Below are positions 18,704 through 29,600 of a stretch of DNA of 64,000 nt, one piece after another. The stretch's first letter is position 1; each line of letters opens with the position of its first letter. Below the pieces are notes generated by a model that worked only from the letters and a program-made list of their open reading frames with translations, was not told where the DNA came from and made no database searches. This stretch comes from Gammaproteobacteria bacterium (GTDB lineage: Bacteria > Pseudomonadota > Gammaproteobacteria > Pseudomonadales > Pseudohongiellaceae), in NCBI GenBank assembly GCA_030682575.1, contig JAUXNX010000013.1, positions 153,805 through 217,804 of the forward strand. The letters run 5' to 3'. A program made the position numbers and the translations under genes.

Positions 18704-20155
18704 TCAAATTACCAGCATATCCATGAACTCATGAACGGGGGTGGCTTCCAGCGCTTTCTGATCCTTGCACAGGGCGAAGATCTTCTCCACGCGTGCAGCA
18801 GGGAAACGGGTGGCCAGGTTGTTGCGGAATTTGCTCTCCAGCAGTGGGATGCCCTCGGTGCGGCGGCGGCGGCGGTGCCCCACCGGATACTCGACCTCTA
18901 CCTTCTCCGTGGCTGATCCGTCCTTGAAGAATATCTGCAGCGCATTGGCGATTGAGCGTTTGTCTGCCTCAAGATACTCGCGGGTGTAGCGCGGCTCCTC
19001 GATCACTTCCATCTTCTCGCGCAACTGATCGATGATCGGATTGGCTTTGTGGAAATCGTCTTCGTAATCCTCGGCCACCAGAGTACCGAAAGCCAGTGGC
19101 ACCGCAGTCATGTATTGCAGACAATGGTCGCGATCGGCCGGGTTATTGAGCGGGCCGCTCTTGCTGATGATACGGATTGCAGATTCGTGGGTATGGATCA
19201 CAATGCGCTCAATCTGCTCAAGACGATCCTTCACGAGGGGGTGTAGACGCACCGCTGCTTCGGCTGCTGTCTGGGAATGGAACTCCGCAGGGAAGGATAT
19301 CTTGAACAGGATCTGTTCCATCACATAGCTTCCATAATCTCTTGTAAATGCTAGTTTATTTCCCTTGAAAGACACGTCATAAAAACCCCATTTCGGGGTT
19401 GTCAGCACACTGGGATAACCGATCTCGCCACGCATGGTGAGATCGGCCAGACGCACGGCACGGGAGGTCGCATCGCCCGCTGCCCATGATTTGCGAGGCC
19501 CTGCATTGGGAGAATGGCGATAAGTCCGCAGGGCAGAACCGTCGAGCCAGGCCTGGGACAGCGCATCAATGATCTGCGACTGCGTGCCGCCGAGCATCTG
19601 CGTGACCACAGCAGTAGACGCAATTCTCACCAGCAGCACATGGCACAGGCCAACGCGGTTGAAGCTGTTCTCCAATGCGATTACGCCCTGAATTTCGTGC
19701 GCCTTGATCATCGCCGTCAACACATCACGCATCAGCAGCGGTGCTTTGCCTGCGACCACATTGCGTTGTGACAGATAATCAGCCACGGCCAGAATTCCGC
19801 CCAGATTGTCAGAAGGGTGACCCCATTCGGCGGCAAGCCAAGTGTCGTTGTAGTCCAGCCAGCGAATGATGCAGCCTATGTCCCACGCGGCTTTTACCGG
19901 ATCAAGACGGAACTGAGTGCCTGGAACCCGCGCCCCGTTTGGTACCAACGTTCCTTCCACCAACGGACCAAGCAATTTGGTGCACTCGGGGAAGCGCAAC
20001 GCCAGTAATCCACAACCGAGCGTATCCATCAGGCAATTGCGGGCGGTGTCGTAGGCTTCTGCGGAAGTGACGTTATATTCGGTGACATAGCGGGCGATAT
20101 CGACCAGCTCTTTATCGGGAGCGGGCCTTTGGTTGTATTCGACATTGGCTGACAT
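18704..20155 (-). CDS. prpD: 2-methylcitrate dehydratase
   Basis: PrpD dehydrates 2-methylcitrate to 2-methyl-cis-aconitate in the methylcitrate cycle that burns propionyl-CoA. The 483-residue protein (same length as the E. coli enzyme) matches it throughout: [59 protein letters not shown] and [23 protein letters not shown] 20155 ([11 protein letters not shown]) is chosen because it aligns with the E. coli start; the frame is open 17 codons farther upstream. It is the last gene of prpB-prpC-prpD and is separated from prpC by a 189-bp spacer with two strong hairpins. Confidence 0.96.
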   Translation of the reverse strand: MSANVEYNQRPAPDKELVDIARYVTEYNVTSAEAYDTARNCLMDTLGCGLLALRFPECTKLLGPLVEGTLVPNGARVPGTQFRLDPVKAAWDIGCIIRWLDYNDTWLAAEWGHPSDNLGGILAVADYLSQRNVVAGKAPLLMRDVLTAMIKAHEIQGVIALENSFNRVGLCHVLLVRIASTAVVTQMLGGTQSQIIDALSQAWLDGSALRTYRHSPNAGPRKSWAAGDATSRAVRLADLTMRGEIGYPSVLTTPKWGFYDVSFKGNKLAFTRDYGSYVMEQILFKISFPAEFHSQTAAEAAVRLHPLVKDRLEQIERIVIHTHESAIRIISKSGPLNNPADRDHCLQYMTAVPLAFGTLVAEDYEDDFHKANPIIDQLREKMEVIEEPRYTREYLEADKRSIANALQIFFKDGSATEKVEVEYPVGHRRRRRTEGIPLLESKFRNNLATRFPAARVEKIFALCKDQKALEATPVHEFMDMLVI

Positions 20156-20275
20156 GGCGGGTCTCTTATGGTTGAAAAATTTGCGCGATTTATTGGCGCG
20201 GTTCAAAAACGTGTACTACTTTTAAATTCGAGCACAAGGAAGGTGTTTAAAAGTCTGCCAGGGATGACAGACGAT

Positions 20276-20337
20276 CGGTTCCAAACCTGCAATAGCTTCC
20301 TGTTGGTTTGGGACAAGGGGGCAGCCCGGCTGCCCCC
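20276..20337 (-). other. Two hairpins in the prpC-prpD intercistronic spacer
   Basis: Hairpin one has arms GGGGGCAG (20317-20324) and CTGCCCCC (20330-20337) and begins 7 bases after the prpC stop. Hairpin two has arms GTTCCAAACC and GGTTTGGGAC (about 20278-20314), with one G-T pair. On the operon strand no U-tract follows, so they are more likely RNA-stability or attenuating structures than a full terminator. Read on the plus strand, a T5 tract stands shortly after hairpin one. Confidence 0.55.
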
Positions 20338-20344
20338 GACTTTT

Positions 20345-21472
20345 TCAGCGACGTTGAATATCCACCCATTCCGCCGTCGCAGGGCCAATGTAATCGGCAC
20401 TCGGGCGAATGATGCGATTGTTCGAGCGTTGCTCTTTCACATGCGCCGCCCAACCGGTCACACGGGACATCACAAAGATCGGCGTGAACAGCTTGGTGGG
20501 AATGCCCATGAAGTGATAGGCCGAGGCATGGAAGAAGTCCGCATTGCAGAACAATTTCTTCTCGCGCCACATCACTTCCTCGCAGCGCACGGAAACAGGG
20601 TAGAGCACCTTGTCGCCTACTTGAGCTGCAAGCTTCTCTGCCCAGATCTTGATGATTACGTTACGAGGGTCTGATTCTGCATATATCGCGTGTCCGAAAC
20701 CCATCACTTTCTCCTTGCGGGCTAGCATACCCAGCAACTCATGCTCGGCCTCATCGGGACTGCTCCAACGTTCAATCATGTCCATCGCCGCTTCATTGGC
20801 ACCACCATGTAATGGCCCGCGTAAAGAGCCAATCGCTGCTGTGATGCAGGAGTGCATGTCGGACAGGGTCGAGGCGCATACGCGTGCAGTGAAGGTAGAT
20901 GCATTGAACTCATGCTCCGCGTACAGAATCAGCGACACATTCATCACCTTCGTGAACAACTCGTTCGGTTTCTCGCCGCTGAGCATGTGCAGGAAGTGCG
21001 CGCCGATGGACTCATCGTCCAGCGCAGTATCGATGCGTACGCCATCGTGAGAAAAGCGGTACCAATAGCAAATGATCGAGGGCAGGGCGGCTACTAGTCG
21101 GTCTATCACGTTGTCCTGCTGTGCAAAGCTGGTTTCAGTTTCCAGATTACCCAGCATCGAGCAGCCGGTACGCATGACGTCCATGGGATGAGCACTGGCC
21201 GGGATGCGCTCCAGAACCTCCCTAAGAAGCTGAGGAAGTGATCGTAATGATTTGATTTTGTTACAATATGAGTCAAGTTCTTCTTGGTTGGGCAAATGGC
21301 CGCGCAACAGCAGGAAGGCCACCTCCTCAAAGCGGGCCTTCTCGGCCAGGACACTGATGTCATAACCGCGATAGGTGAGCCCGGAACCGGTCTTGCCCAC
21401 AGTACACAGGGCGGTCTCTCCTGCGACCTGGCCGCGCAGACCGGCGCCCGATAATTGTTTGGTTGCTGCCAT
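20345..21472 (-). CDS. prpC: 2-methylcitrate synthase
   Basis: PrpC condenses propionyl-CoA with oxaloacetate to give 2-methylcitrate. The 375-residue protein is a short (type II-like) citrate synthase. It has GLRGQVAGETALCTVGKTGSG and LTYRGYDI at the N-terminus and SAHPMDVMRTG, which is typical of PrpC rather than GltA. Catalytic-site blocks are GPLHGGANEAAMDMIERW (His), MGFGHAIYAESDPRN (His) and the C-terminal ADFFHASAYHFMGIPTKLFT (Asp). It lies between prpB and prpD; the gap from prpB is 24 bp. Confidence 0.96.
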   Translation of the reverse strand: MAATKQLSGAGLRGQVAGETALCTVGKTGSGLTYRGYDISVLAEKARFEEVAFLLLRGHLPNQEELDSYCNKIKSLRSLPQLLREVLERIPASAHPMDVMRTGCSMLGNLETETSFAQQDNVIDRLVAALPSIICYWYRFSHDGVRIDTALDDESIGAHFLHMLSGEKPNELFTKVMNVSLILYAEHEFNASTFTARVCASTLSDMHSCITAAIGSLRGPLHGGANEAAMDMIERWSSPDEAEHELLGMLARKEKVMGFGHAIYAESDPRNVIIKIWAEKLAAQVGDKVLYPVSVRCEEVMWREKKLFCNADFFHASAYHFMGIPTKLFTPIFVMSRVTGWAAHVKEQRSNNRIIRPSADYIGPATAEWVDIQRR

Positions 21473-21496
21473 CAGATTCTCCTCAATTTCCGTTCG

Positions 21497-22378
21497 CTAA
21501 TCCGGCTTGAACAGCCGATCCAGCTTCTCTTCGTATGCGTGGTATCCCAGCACCTCGTAAAGCTCATTGCGTGTCTGCATCAATTCCACCACGCCGCCCT
21601 GGTCTCCGTTCTGCAGAATGCTCGCGTACACCTTCTCGGCCGCACGGCTCATCGCCCGGAATGCACTTAACGGATACAAAACCATCGCTACTCCTGCGTT
21701 GGCCAGATCCTGCTTGTTATAAAGCGGGGTCGCGCCAAACTCCGTGATGTTCGCCAGGATCGGTACATGCACGGCCTCTGAAAACTTGAGGTAGTCCTCC
21801 AGACTCGTGATCGCCTCAGGAAATATTGCATCTGCACCGGCCTCAACGCACGCAATCGCCCGCTCGATGGCAGAATCAATTCCCTCCACAGCGATCGCAT
21901 CGGTACGCGCCATGATCACGAAATCGTGGTCGATCTTCGCGTCCACTGCAGCCTTGATGCGATCCACCATCTCGTCTTTTCCAACGATCGCCTTGTTCGG
22001 TCGATGCCCGCAGCGTTTCTGGGCGACCTGATCCTCAAGGTGCACAGCTGCCGCTCCCGCTTTCTCCATCGCCCTGATTGTACGCGCTATGTTGAATGCC
22101 CCACCCCAGCCGGTATCGATGTCTACCATCAAGGGCAGATCGGTCGCACTGGTGATGCGATCCACATCAATTATCACGTCGTTGAGACTGGTCATACCCA
22201 GGTCCGGCAGGCCGTAGGAGGCGTTCGCTACACCTGCTCCCGAAAGATAGATTGCCTGATGTCCTGCACGCTCGGCGAGCATTGCCGAGTAGGCGTTGAT
22301 CGTGCCGACGATCTGCAGGGGAGTGTTGATATGCAGAGCGCGGTGAAATCGGGCTCCTGCGCTAAGCGGAAGTGACAT
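21497..22378 (-). CDS. prpB: 2-methylisocitrate lyase
   Basis: PrpB splits 2-methylisocitrate into pyruvate and succinate, ending the methylcitrate cycle. The 293-residue protein shows the isocitrate-lyase superfamily (PEP mutase) fold motifs: [17 protein letters not shown] (Mg-binding Asp residues), the catalytic-loop motif KRCGHRPNK with the key Cys, and [12 protein letters not shown]. It is the first gene of prpBCD, so the promoter should be in the 279-bp upstream spacer. No prpR, GntR regulator, acnD/prpF or prpE is visible in the window. Confidence 0.97.
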   Translation of the reverse strand: MSLPLSAGARFHRALHINTPLQIVGTINAYSAMLAERAGHQAIYLSGAGVANASYGLPDLGMTSLNDVIIDVDRITSATDLPLMVDIDTGWGGAFNIARTIRAMEKAGAAAVHLEDQVAQKRCGHRPNKAIVGKDEMVDRIKAAVDAKIDHDFVIMARTDAIAVEGIDSAIERAIACVEAGADAIFPEAITSLEDYLKFSEAVHVPILANITEFGATPLYNKQDLANAGVAMVLYPLSAFRAMSRAAEKVYASILQNGDQGGVVELMQTRNELYEVLGYHAYEEKLDRLFKPD

Positions 22379-22469
22379 GGATGTGTCCTCTGGGAACGGA
22401 TCAGAATCTGGGTTTTGAAACAGGGTTGCAAAGTAAAGGAAACATTTCGGGAAGTAAAATGGAGCCTGT

Positions 22470-22481
22470 CCACATATGTGG
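22470..22481. promoter_or_regulatory. Palindrome upstream of prpB, candidate operator
   Basis: CCACATATGTGG is a perfect 12-bp palindrome about 92 bp before the prpB start, in the otherwise featureless spacer 22379-22657. It could be a regulator site for the prp operon; this is only positional inference. Confidence 0.35.
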
Positions 22482-22657
22482 TCGTGCTGCCGTATCCGGA
22501 GAGCCTCCCTTTGATCATGACTGCATGTAATATGTCGATTGAGCTATGTCGACCCGAAGTCTGCGGTTAAACATCTGCCTGGATGACTATCCCTTAGACA
22601 TGGCTCATGGCAATGGCATAGTTCGAGGCGCGTCAGGAAGCGTCACCATTGGGTTTG

Positions 22658-24001
22658 TCAGGATTTAGCCACCGAAGCCCCACGCCCAATGCCATAATAG
22701 ATCAGACCCTTCGTAGCGACCTTGGCGGGGTCGTACATATTGCGACCGTCGAACACCACCTTGTCCGCAAGTTGCACCGCCAGATTGTCAAAATCCGCCG
22801 CACGGAAGTGCTGCCACTCCGTGCAGATGATCAGCGCATCCGCTCCAATCAATGCCGCATCCCGCGTGCCGACCAAGCGTAAATCATCGCGGTGCCCATA
22901 GATGCGCTCCACCTCATCCATCGCCTCTGGATCATATGCCTGCACTGTGGCGCCGGCCGCCCACAGAGCCTCGATTACCACGCGACTTGGTGCCTCGCGC
23001 ATGTCGTCGGTCTTGGGTTTGAATGACAAACCCCAGACAGCGAAGGTTTTGTCAAGCAAGCTCGCTCCCGCATAGTGACGCATTACCAGCTCCGCGAGGC
23101 GTGATTTCTGCAGATCATTCACCGCTTCCACCGCATTGAGAATCCGCATCTCACGCCCATGCTGCAAGCCTGTCTGACTTAACGCGCGCACGTCCTTGGG
23201 AAAACACGAGCCTCCATACCCAATACCAGGATAAATGAACTGATACCCGATACGCGGATCAGAGCCGATACCATGGCGCACCTGCTCAATGTCGGCACCC
23301 AGAATCTCGGCCAGGTTGGCGATCTCATTCATGAAGCTGATCTTGGTCGCCAGCATCGCGTTGGCTGCATATTTGGTTAGTTCCGCACTACGGATATCCA
23401 TGAAGATCATGCGATCGGAGTTGCGATTGAAGGGAGCATAGATGTCCTGCATGATGGCCTTCACTTCGGCTGACTCCGCGCCCACGACGATGCGGTCGGG
23501 TTTCATGAAGTCGCTTACTGCCGCTCCCTCTTTCAGAAACTCCGGGTTCGAAGCGATTTCCACGCGCAACGACGAGCCGCGTTTGTCCAGCTCGGCCTGC
23601 ACAGCGGCACGTACTTTGTCGGAAGTCCCGACCGGCACAGTGGATTTGGTTACCACAATTTTGCTTTGTTGCATCTGGCGGCCGATTTCACTGGCCACGG
23701 CCAGCACGTAGCTCAGATCTGCCGAACCATCCTCGTCCGGTGGAGTACCCACAGCGATGAAAATGATGTCGGCGAAACCGACTGCCTCGACTGGGTTGGA
23801 TGTGAAAAAGAGCGTGCCTGCTTTGGCGTTTTCTCCCACCATGGATTCCAACCCGGGTTCGTAGATAGGTATCACTCCTTTTTTGAGCGAGTCTATCTTG
23901 GCTGCGTCAACATCCATGCACATCACCTGATGACCGCATTCCGCAAGGCAAGCGCCACTGACCAAGCCCACATATCCCGTGCCAAAAATCGTAATCTTCA
24001 T
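22658..24001 (-). CDS. ugd: UDP-glucose 6-dehydrogenase
   Basis: Ugd oxidises UDP-glucose twice with NAD+ to UDP-glucuronate, a precursor for capsule, lipopolysaccharide or exopolysaccharide. The 447-residue protein opens with the Rossmann motif [16 protein letters not shown] and has [14 protein letters not shown] and [12 protein letters not shown]. The active-site block [18 protein letters not shown] holds the catalytic Cys, and the C-terminal UDP-binding half includes [17 protein letters not shown]. It is divergent from rmlA across a 257-bp spacer in which I see no other gene. An epimerase that can use its product is 1.3 kb away. Confidence 0.96.
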   Translation of the reverse strand: MKITIFGTGYVGLVSGACLAECGHQVMCMDVDAAKIDSLKKGVIPIYEPGLESMVGENAKAGTLFFTSNPVEAVGFADIIFIAVGTPPDEDGSADLSYVLAVASEIGRQMQQSKIVVTKSTVPVGTSDKVRAAVQAELDKRGSSLRVEIASNPEFLKEGAAVSDFMKPDRIVVGAESAEVKAIMQDIYAPFNRNSDRMIFMDIRSAELTKYAANAMLATKISFMNEIANLAEILGADIEQVRHGIGSDPRIGYQFIYPGIGYGGSCFPKDVRALSQTGLQHGREMRILNAVEAVNDLQKSRLAELVMRHYAGASLLDKTFAVWGLSFKPKTDDMREAPSRVVIEALWAAGATVQAYDPEAMDEVERIYGHRDDLRLVGTRDAALIGADALIICTEWQHFRAADFDNLAVQLADKVVFDGRNMYDPAKVATKGLIYYGIGRGASVAKS

Positions 24002-24258
24002 GTTGTGCCTGTTCCTTGAGATCCCTCGGATGTTTGCGGCGGTATCTTAGCTTAGAAATGTGACATGTTGGAGCTTGGTCACAAGCAGGGAAATATCCAG
24101 GCATCGTTGGTGTCATGAACAAAATGACAAGTTGCGTACAAGCAAGTTCGTCCTTCGTGGGGCTAGCCGACACAGCGTCAATGCCTGTATCATCCGTCCC
24201 GTATTACCAGCAGTTTCAGTAGGTTAAAAACATGAACGCTTCCAGATATTGAGATCAC

Positions 24259-25152
24259 ATGACAATCCCATCGACGTCTTGCAGGGGAATCGTGCTGGCA
24301 GGAGGGAGCGGTACTCGCCTCTATCCCATCACCAAGGGACTCTCCAAACAACTGCTCCCCATCTACGACAAACCCATGATTTACTACCCGATGTCCGTAC
24401 TCATGCTGGCCGGCATCCGCGACATCCTCGTCATCAGCACCCCTGAGGACATCAGTGGTTACCAGCGTTTGCTGGGTGATGGCAGTCAGTACGGTATCCT
24501 CATTACCTATGCGATCCAGCCCAACCCCGATGGTCTGGCTCAGGCATTCCTGATTGGCGAAGCATTCATTGGCAAGGACAATGTCTGCCTGGTGCTCGGC
24601 GACAACATCTTCTATGGCCAGGGTTTTACAGGAAAGTTGCGCGAATCAGTGGCAAGACCATCAGGCGCCACTGTCTTCGGCTACCAGGTCAAAGACCCCG
24701 AACGCTTCGGCGTAGTGGAATTCGACACCAACAAACGTGCCATTTCAATCGAAGAGAAACCAAAGGAACCGCGCTCCAACTTCGCAGTCACCGGCCTGTA
24801 TTTCTACGACAACGATGTCATAGAAATTGCCAGACAGGTGAAACCCTCTGCGCGCGGTGAGCTGGAAATCACCAGCGTCAACCAGATCTACCTGGAGCGT
24901 GGCGACCTTAATGTGGAGGTGCTGGGACGTGGCTTTGCATGGCTTGACACAGGCACTCATGAAAGCCTGCTCGAAGCCAGCATGTTCGTGCAGACAGTCG
25001 AACACCGTCAGGGGCTGAAGATTGCTTGTCTGGAAGAGATCGCCTGGCGCAACAAATGGCTGTCCAACGAGGAGGTGCTGGTACGCGCCAAGGACCTTGC
25101 CAAGAATGGATATGGGCAGTATCTACAGCATCTGATTAATACGGCTTTGTAA
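24259..25152 (+). CDS. rmlA: Glucose-1-phosphate thymidylyltransferase
   Basis: RmlA (RfbA) makes dTDP-glucose from glucose-1-phosphate and dTTP, the first step to dTDP-L-rhamnose and other deoxysugars. The 297-residue protein has the nucleotidyltransferase signature [20 protein letters not shown] followed by [15 protein letters not shown], the [13 protein letters not shown] metal-site block and [19 protein letters not shown]. The rmlB, rmlC and rmlD partners are not in the window. The start ATG 24259 has only a weak ribosome binding site. It is followed by the epimerase gene after 120 bp, which includes a small hairpin at 25155-25171. Confidence 0.95.
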   Translation: MTIPSTSCRGIVLAGGSGTRLYPITKGLSKQLLPIYDKPMIYYPMSVLMLAGIRDILVISTPEDISGYQRLLGDGSQYGILITYAIQPNPDGLAQAFLIGEAFIGKDNVCLVLGDNIFYGQGFTGKLRESVARPSGATVFGYQVKDPERFGVVEFDTNKRAISIEEKPKEPRSNFAVTGLYFYDNDVIEIARQVKPSARGELEITSVNQIYLERGDLNVEVLGRGFAWLDTGTHESLLEASMFVQTVEHRQGLKIACLEEIAWRNKWLSNEEVLVRAKDLAKNGYGQYLQHLINTAL

Positions 25153-25272
25153 CTTGTTGGCTTTGCCAACATGCAGAGTTGGTATCTCCTGCAAGACTTC
25201 TCAGGGTTTGCACTGATGAAGCTGTCATCTCCTTCGGCTATGATCGCGCTTATTTGACAAGGAAAGCAGAGC

Positions 25273-26325
25273 ATGAAAATCCTGGTGACCGGTACGGCGG
25301 GTTTTATTGGTTCGCATCTGGTGCAGCGGTTGCTGGCGCGCGGGGACGAGGTGATTGGCCTCGACAGCATTAACGATTACTACGATCAGCGGGTAAAGTA
25401 CGGACGTTTGGAGCGGGCAGGCATTTCGCAGGCCACTATTGTCTATAACAAACTGATCACGTCAGCCACCCAGCCCCTTTACCGGTTTGTGCAAATGAAG
25501 CTGGAGGACAATGAGACGTTGATGGCGCTCTTTACTGCCGAACGCTTCGATGCAGTCTGCAATCTGGCGGCCCAAGCCGGCGTGCGTTACTCACTGCAGA
25601 ATCCCCATGCGTATGTCGATGCCAATATTGTTGGCTTTTTGAATATCCTGGAAGCCTGTCGTCACCATGGAGTCAGGAATCTTTCCTACGCATCAAGCTC
25701 TTCAGTGTATGGTTTGAACGAGACACTGCCGTTTTCTACATCCGATAATGTTGACCATCCAATCAGTCTTTACGCTGCCAGCAAGAAAGCCAATGAGTTG
25801 ATGGCGCATACCTATAGCCATCTATTCGGCATTGCCACAACAGGGCTGCGATTCTTCACTGTATACGGGCCGTGGGGCAGGCCGGACATGGCGTTGTTTC
25901 TATTTACCAAGGCAGCCCTGGAAGGTCGCACGATCGATGTCTTCAATCATGGCAAGATGCTGCGTGACTTTACGTATATTGACGATATCGTGGAGGGTGT
26001 CGTGCGGGTTATCGATAACCCTGCGAAAGCCAATCCGAGGTGGAATGGCAAGTATCCTGACGCATCAACTTCTTCGGCGCCTTATAAAATCTATAACATC
26101 GGGAATAATAATCCGGTGGAGTTGATGACTTTCATCATGGCCATCGAGAAGGCGTTAGGAAAAGAGATCAAGAAGAATATGCTCCCATTGCAGGCGGGGG
26201 ATGTTCCTGCCACCTTCGCGAACGTGACGGATCTGGTGGATGATTTGGACTACAAGCCCAATACTCCAATTCAAGTGGGAGTTGACCGATTTGTGGCGTG
26301 GTATCGAGAATTTTTCGGTGTTTAG
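25273..26325 (+). CDS. NAD-dependent epimerase, probable UDP-glucuronate 4-epimerase
   Basis: An extended short-chain dehydrogenase of 350 residues. The NAD-binding motif is TGTAGFIGSHL (residues 6-16) and the catalytic pair is in SLYAASKKANE (Tyr-x3-Lys), with the SSSSVYG Ser/Thr. The long N-terminal insertion after the first helix, the DSINDYYDQRVKYGRLE block and the VYGPWGRPDMALFLFTKA block are those of the UDP-glucuronate 4-epimerase group (LpsL/CapI type), which makes UDP-galacturonate. With ugd nearby supplying UDP-glucuronate, the assignment is reasonable, but exact substrate specificity is inferred. The 282-bp stretch to smc has no gene that I can see. Confidence 0.87.
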   Translation: MKILVTGTAGFIGSHLVQRLLARGDEVIGLDSINDYYDQRVKYGRLERAGISQATIVYNKLITSATQPLYRFVQMKLEDNETLMALFTAERFDAVCNLAAQAGVRYSLQNPHAYVDANIVGFLNILEACRHHGVRNLSYASSSSVYGLNETLPFSTSDNVDHPISLYAASKKANELMAHTYSHLFGIATTGLRFFTVYGPWGRPDMALFLFTKAALEGRTIDVFNHGKMLRDFTYIDDIVEGVVRVIDNPAKANPRWNGKYPDASTSSAPYKIYNIGNNNPVELMTFIMAIEKALGKEIKKNMLPLQAGDVPATFANVTDLVDDLDYKPNTPIQVGVDRFVAWYREFFGV

Positions 26326-26607
26326 CATTCCTGATTTGTCGCCGGCTATTGGAAATGGCTGTAATGGCATTGAGCGCCCAGAGGTTTTTGTGTCGCCGCT
26401 CTGACAGTGGTACGTCACATTATGATTTGTATCCTTCGTTTTGTGTGCATGGTGGTGCATCCATCTCACCCCCGGATTTTTTTGTGTCATTATTGACGAG
26501 ATCGGCTAAACTTACCGGCGCCCGAACGGTCTGACGGGCATCCTCATTGAAAGTCTTCGGAATGCCTTCATGTTGCTGAATCCGGGGCGCTAATAACAGA
26601 GTCATTC

Positions 26608-29600
26608 ATGCGTTTGAAATGTATCAAATTAGCCGGTTTCAAGTCCTTCGTTGATCCCACCACGGTAAATTTCCCGAGCAATCTCTGCGCTGTCGTCGGC
26701 CCCAACGGCTGCGGCAAATCCAACATAATCGATGCCGTGCGCTGGGTGATGGGAGAGAGCTCCGCCAAGAACCTGCGCGGCGAGAACATGACCGACGTCA
26801 TCTTCAACGGTTCAGGTGGACGCAAACCGGTGGGCCAGGCCAGCATCGAGCTGATCTTCGACAACAGCGATAACCGCATCAAGGGCGAGTACGCCCAGTA
26901 CAACGAGATTTCCATCAAGCGCAAGGTGTCCCGCGATGGTCAGTCCGGGTATATGTTGAATGGCACGAAGTGTCGTCGCCGTGACATCACCGATATTTTC
27001 CTTGGCACCGGTCTAGGTCCGCGCAGCTACTCCATCATCGAGCAGGGCATGGTGTCGCGCCTGATTGAGTCGCGCCCCGAAGACCTGCGTATCTTCATCG
27101 AAGAGGCAGCCGGTATCTCCAAATACAAGGAGCGTCGCCGGGAAACCGAGAACCGCATCAAGCGTACCCGCGAGAACCTCGAGCGCCTGACCGACCTGCG
27201 CGATGAGCTGGGCCGTCAGTTGCAGCATCTGCATCGCCAGGCACAGGCCGCCGAGAAGTATGGCGAGTTCAAGCAGCAGGAGCGGGCCATGACGGCTCAG
27301 CACAGCGCGCTGCGCTGGAAAGCGTTGAACGACGAGCTGCAATTGAAGCAGTCCGTCATCAACGAACTGGAGATCACGATCGAGGCGACGGTAGCGCAGC
27401 AGCGTTCCGTGGATGCCAGTATCGAGAAGCATCTGGTGGACAACTCCGAATTCAATGACCAGTTGAGCGAGATTCAGGGGCGCTACTACAGTCTGGGCAG
27501 TGATATCGCCCGCATCGAGCAGTCCATCGAGCACCACATCGAGCGCGTCACTCAATTGAAGCGTGATCTGGACGAAACCCGCCAGAGTTTCGGATTGACT
27601 CAGGGCGAGCTGGAATCCGACGTGACCAAAGTAGCGGCGCTGCAATCCGAGCTGCAGATCATCGAACCGAGGCTTGAGGAAGCTCAGGCAGTTGAAGAAG
27701 AGTCTGCATTTGCTTTGGAAGAAGCAGAAGAGAAGATGCAGCAGTGGCAGCACGAGTGGGACGAGTTCAATCAGCGTGCCGAGGAGCCGCGTCAGATTGC
27801 CGAAGTGGAGCAGTCGCGCATTCAGCAGCTTGAAAAAATCGTGGAACGTGGCCTGGATCGCAAGGCGCGCCTGCAGGAAGAGAAGAAGGCGCTGGGAGAT
27901 AATCCGGAGCAGGATGTGATCGATGAGTTGTCCATTCAGGTGTCGCATCTGGAAGAGCAGCTGGAGCAACACCAGACCAGTAACAGCGAGCTGGCCGATG
28001 AGATAGAAGTCGAGCGCAGCCGCGTGCAGACCATCGCCAGCGATCTGGATCGTGCGCGCAGCGAATTGCAGAGCCTGAAGGGTCGGCACTCGTCACTGGA
28101 GGCGCTGCAGAAGGCCGCGCTGGGTCGTAATAATGAAGGCTTGAACCGCTGGCTGCAGAGCCGCAACCTCGGCCAGAACAAGCGTCTGGGAGAGAGCATC
28201 CGCGTGGCCAATGGCTACGAGGCCGCCGTGGAAGCGGTGCTGGGCGACTATCTTCAGAGTATTTGTGTAGAAAACATCGACAGCGTGGAAACGCTGTTGC
28301 GCGAACTCCCTGCCGGTTTGCTCTCCCTCGTCGATACCGGTGTTATCAGCAGCAAGGCTGCTCCAGTGGCCGGACGTACGGCATTAAGTGCGAAGATAGA
28401 ATCAACCTGGGACAGCGCCGCACTGCTCTGCGGCATCTATGTGGTGGAAGATCTGAATGCAGCATTGACACTGCGTGGCAATCTTGCCGCAGGTGAGTCA
28501 GTGGTGACGAAGCAGGGTGTATGGCTCGGCAAATCCTGGATTCGGGTGCGCAAGACGGCGGATGAGAAAGCTGGTTTGCTGGAACGCAAGGGCGAGATAT
28601 CCCGCCTGGAAGTGAACATTGCCCTGCAGCAATCCCGTGTGGACGAGCTTGTTGAGGCACAGGCCTTGAGTCGTCAGACCTTGCGTGACATCGAGTCCCG
28701 CCGTGAAGACGTGCAGCGCCAGATTGCCCAGACCGCGCGCCAATACAGCGAACAGAAGTCCCAGCTCGGTGCCCGTCTGATGAAGGTGGAGCAGACTACA
28801 CTACGCCGCGAGCGGTTGCAGCATGAACTGGACGAGCTGACCCGGCAGTTGACAATCGAAGAAGAGAATACCGCGCTGGCGCGCTCCAACCTGCAAGCTG
28901 CGTTGGACACCATGGAAGAGGACACTGAACGCAAGGAACAGCTTCTGCAGCAGCGTGACGAGCGCCGCGAGAAGCTGGACCAGTGTCGCCAGAAGGCGCG
29001 ACACGACAAGGACACCTCGCATCAACTGGCTCTGCAGCAGCAGTCTCTGAACTCTCAGCTGAAGTCCGTACACGACACCTTGGATCGCATGGCATCCCAG
29101 GTGCAGCGAGCCAAGGAGCGCATCGAGTCGTTGAATCGCCAGCTTGCCGACTCCGATTCTCCCCTGGAGATGAAGAAAGCCGAGCTGGAGCTCCAGTTAC
29201 AGAAACGTCTGGAAGTGGAAGAACAACTCAATGCTGCCAAGGCCCGTGCCGATGGCAACGAACACACCCTGCGCAGTCTGGAGCAGCAACGTGCGCAGTT
29301 CGAGCGCGTTGCCGGTGGTCTGCGTGAACAATTGATGGAGCACCGCCTTAAGTCCGAGGGTGATGTGGTCAAGCGCGCTGCGCTGCAGGATCAGCTCATC
29401 GAGAGCAAGTACGACCTGCAGACGGTGCTGGCCAACCTGTCTGAGGATCTGGACATTGCCGCCTGCGAGCGCGAACTGGAAGCCATTGCCAACCGCATTC
29501 AACGCCTCGGAGCCATCAACCTGGCAGCCATCGACGAGTACAGGCAGCAATCCGAGCGCAAGGTATATCTGGATTCCCAGAACGACGACCTGGAGCGGGC

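Noticed and set aside
25155..25171. Small hairpin TGTTGGC/GCCAACA after rmlA as a terminator
   Set aside because: No U-tract follows, and the next gene in the same direction is functionally related; kept only as a note.
27013..28089. Leu-rich 358-codon frame antisense to smc
   Set aside because: Leu/Gln runs mirror Gln/Glu/Lys codons of the SMC coiled coil; not a membrane protein gene.
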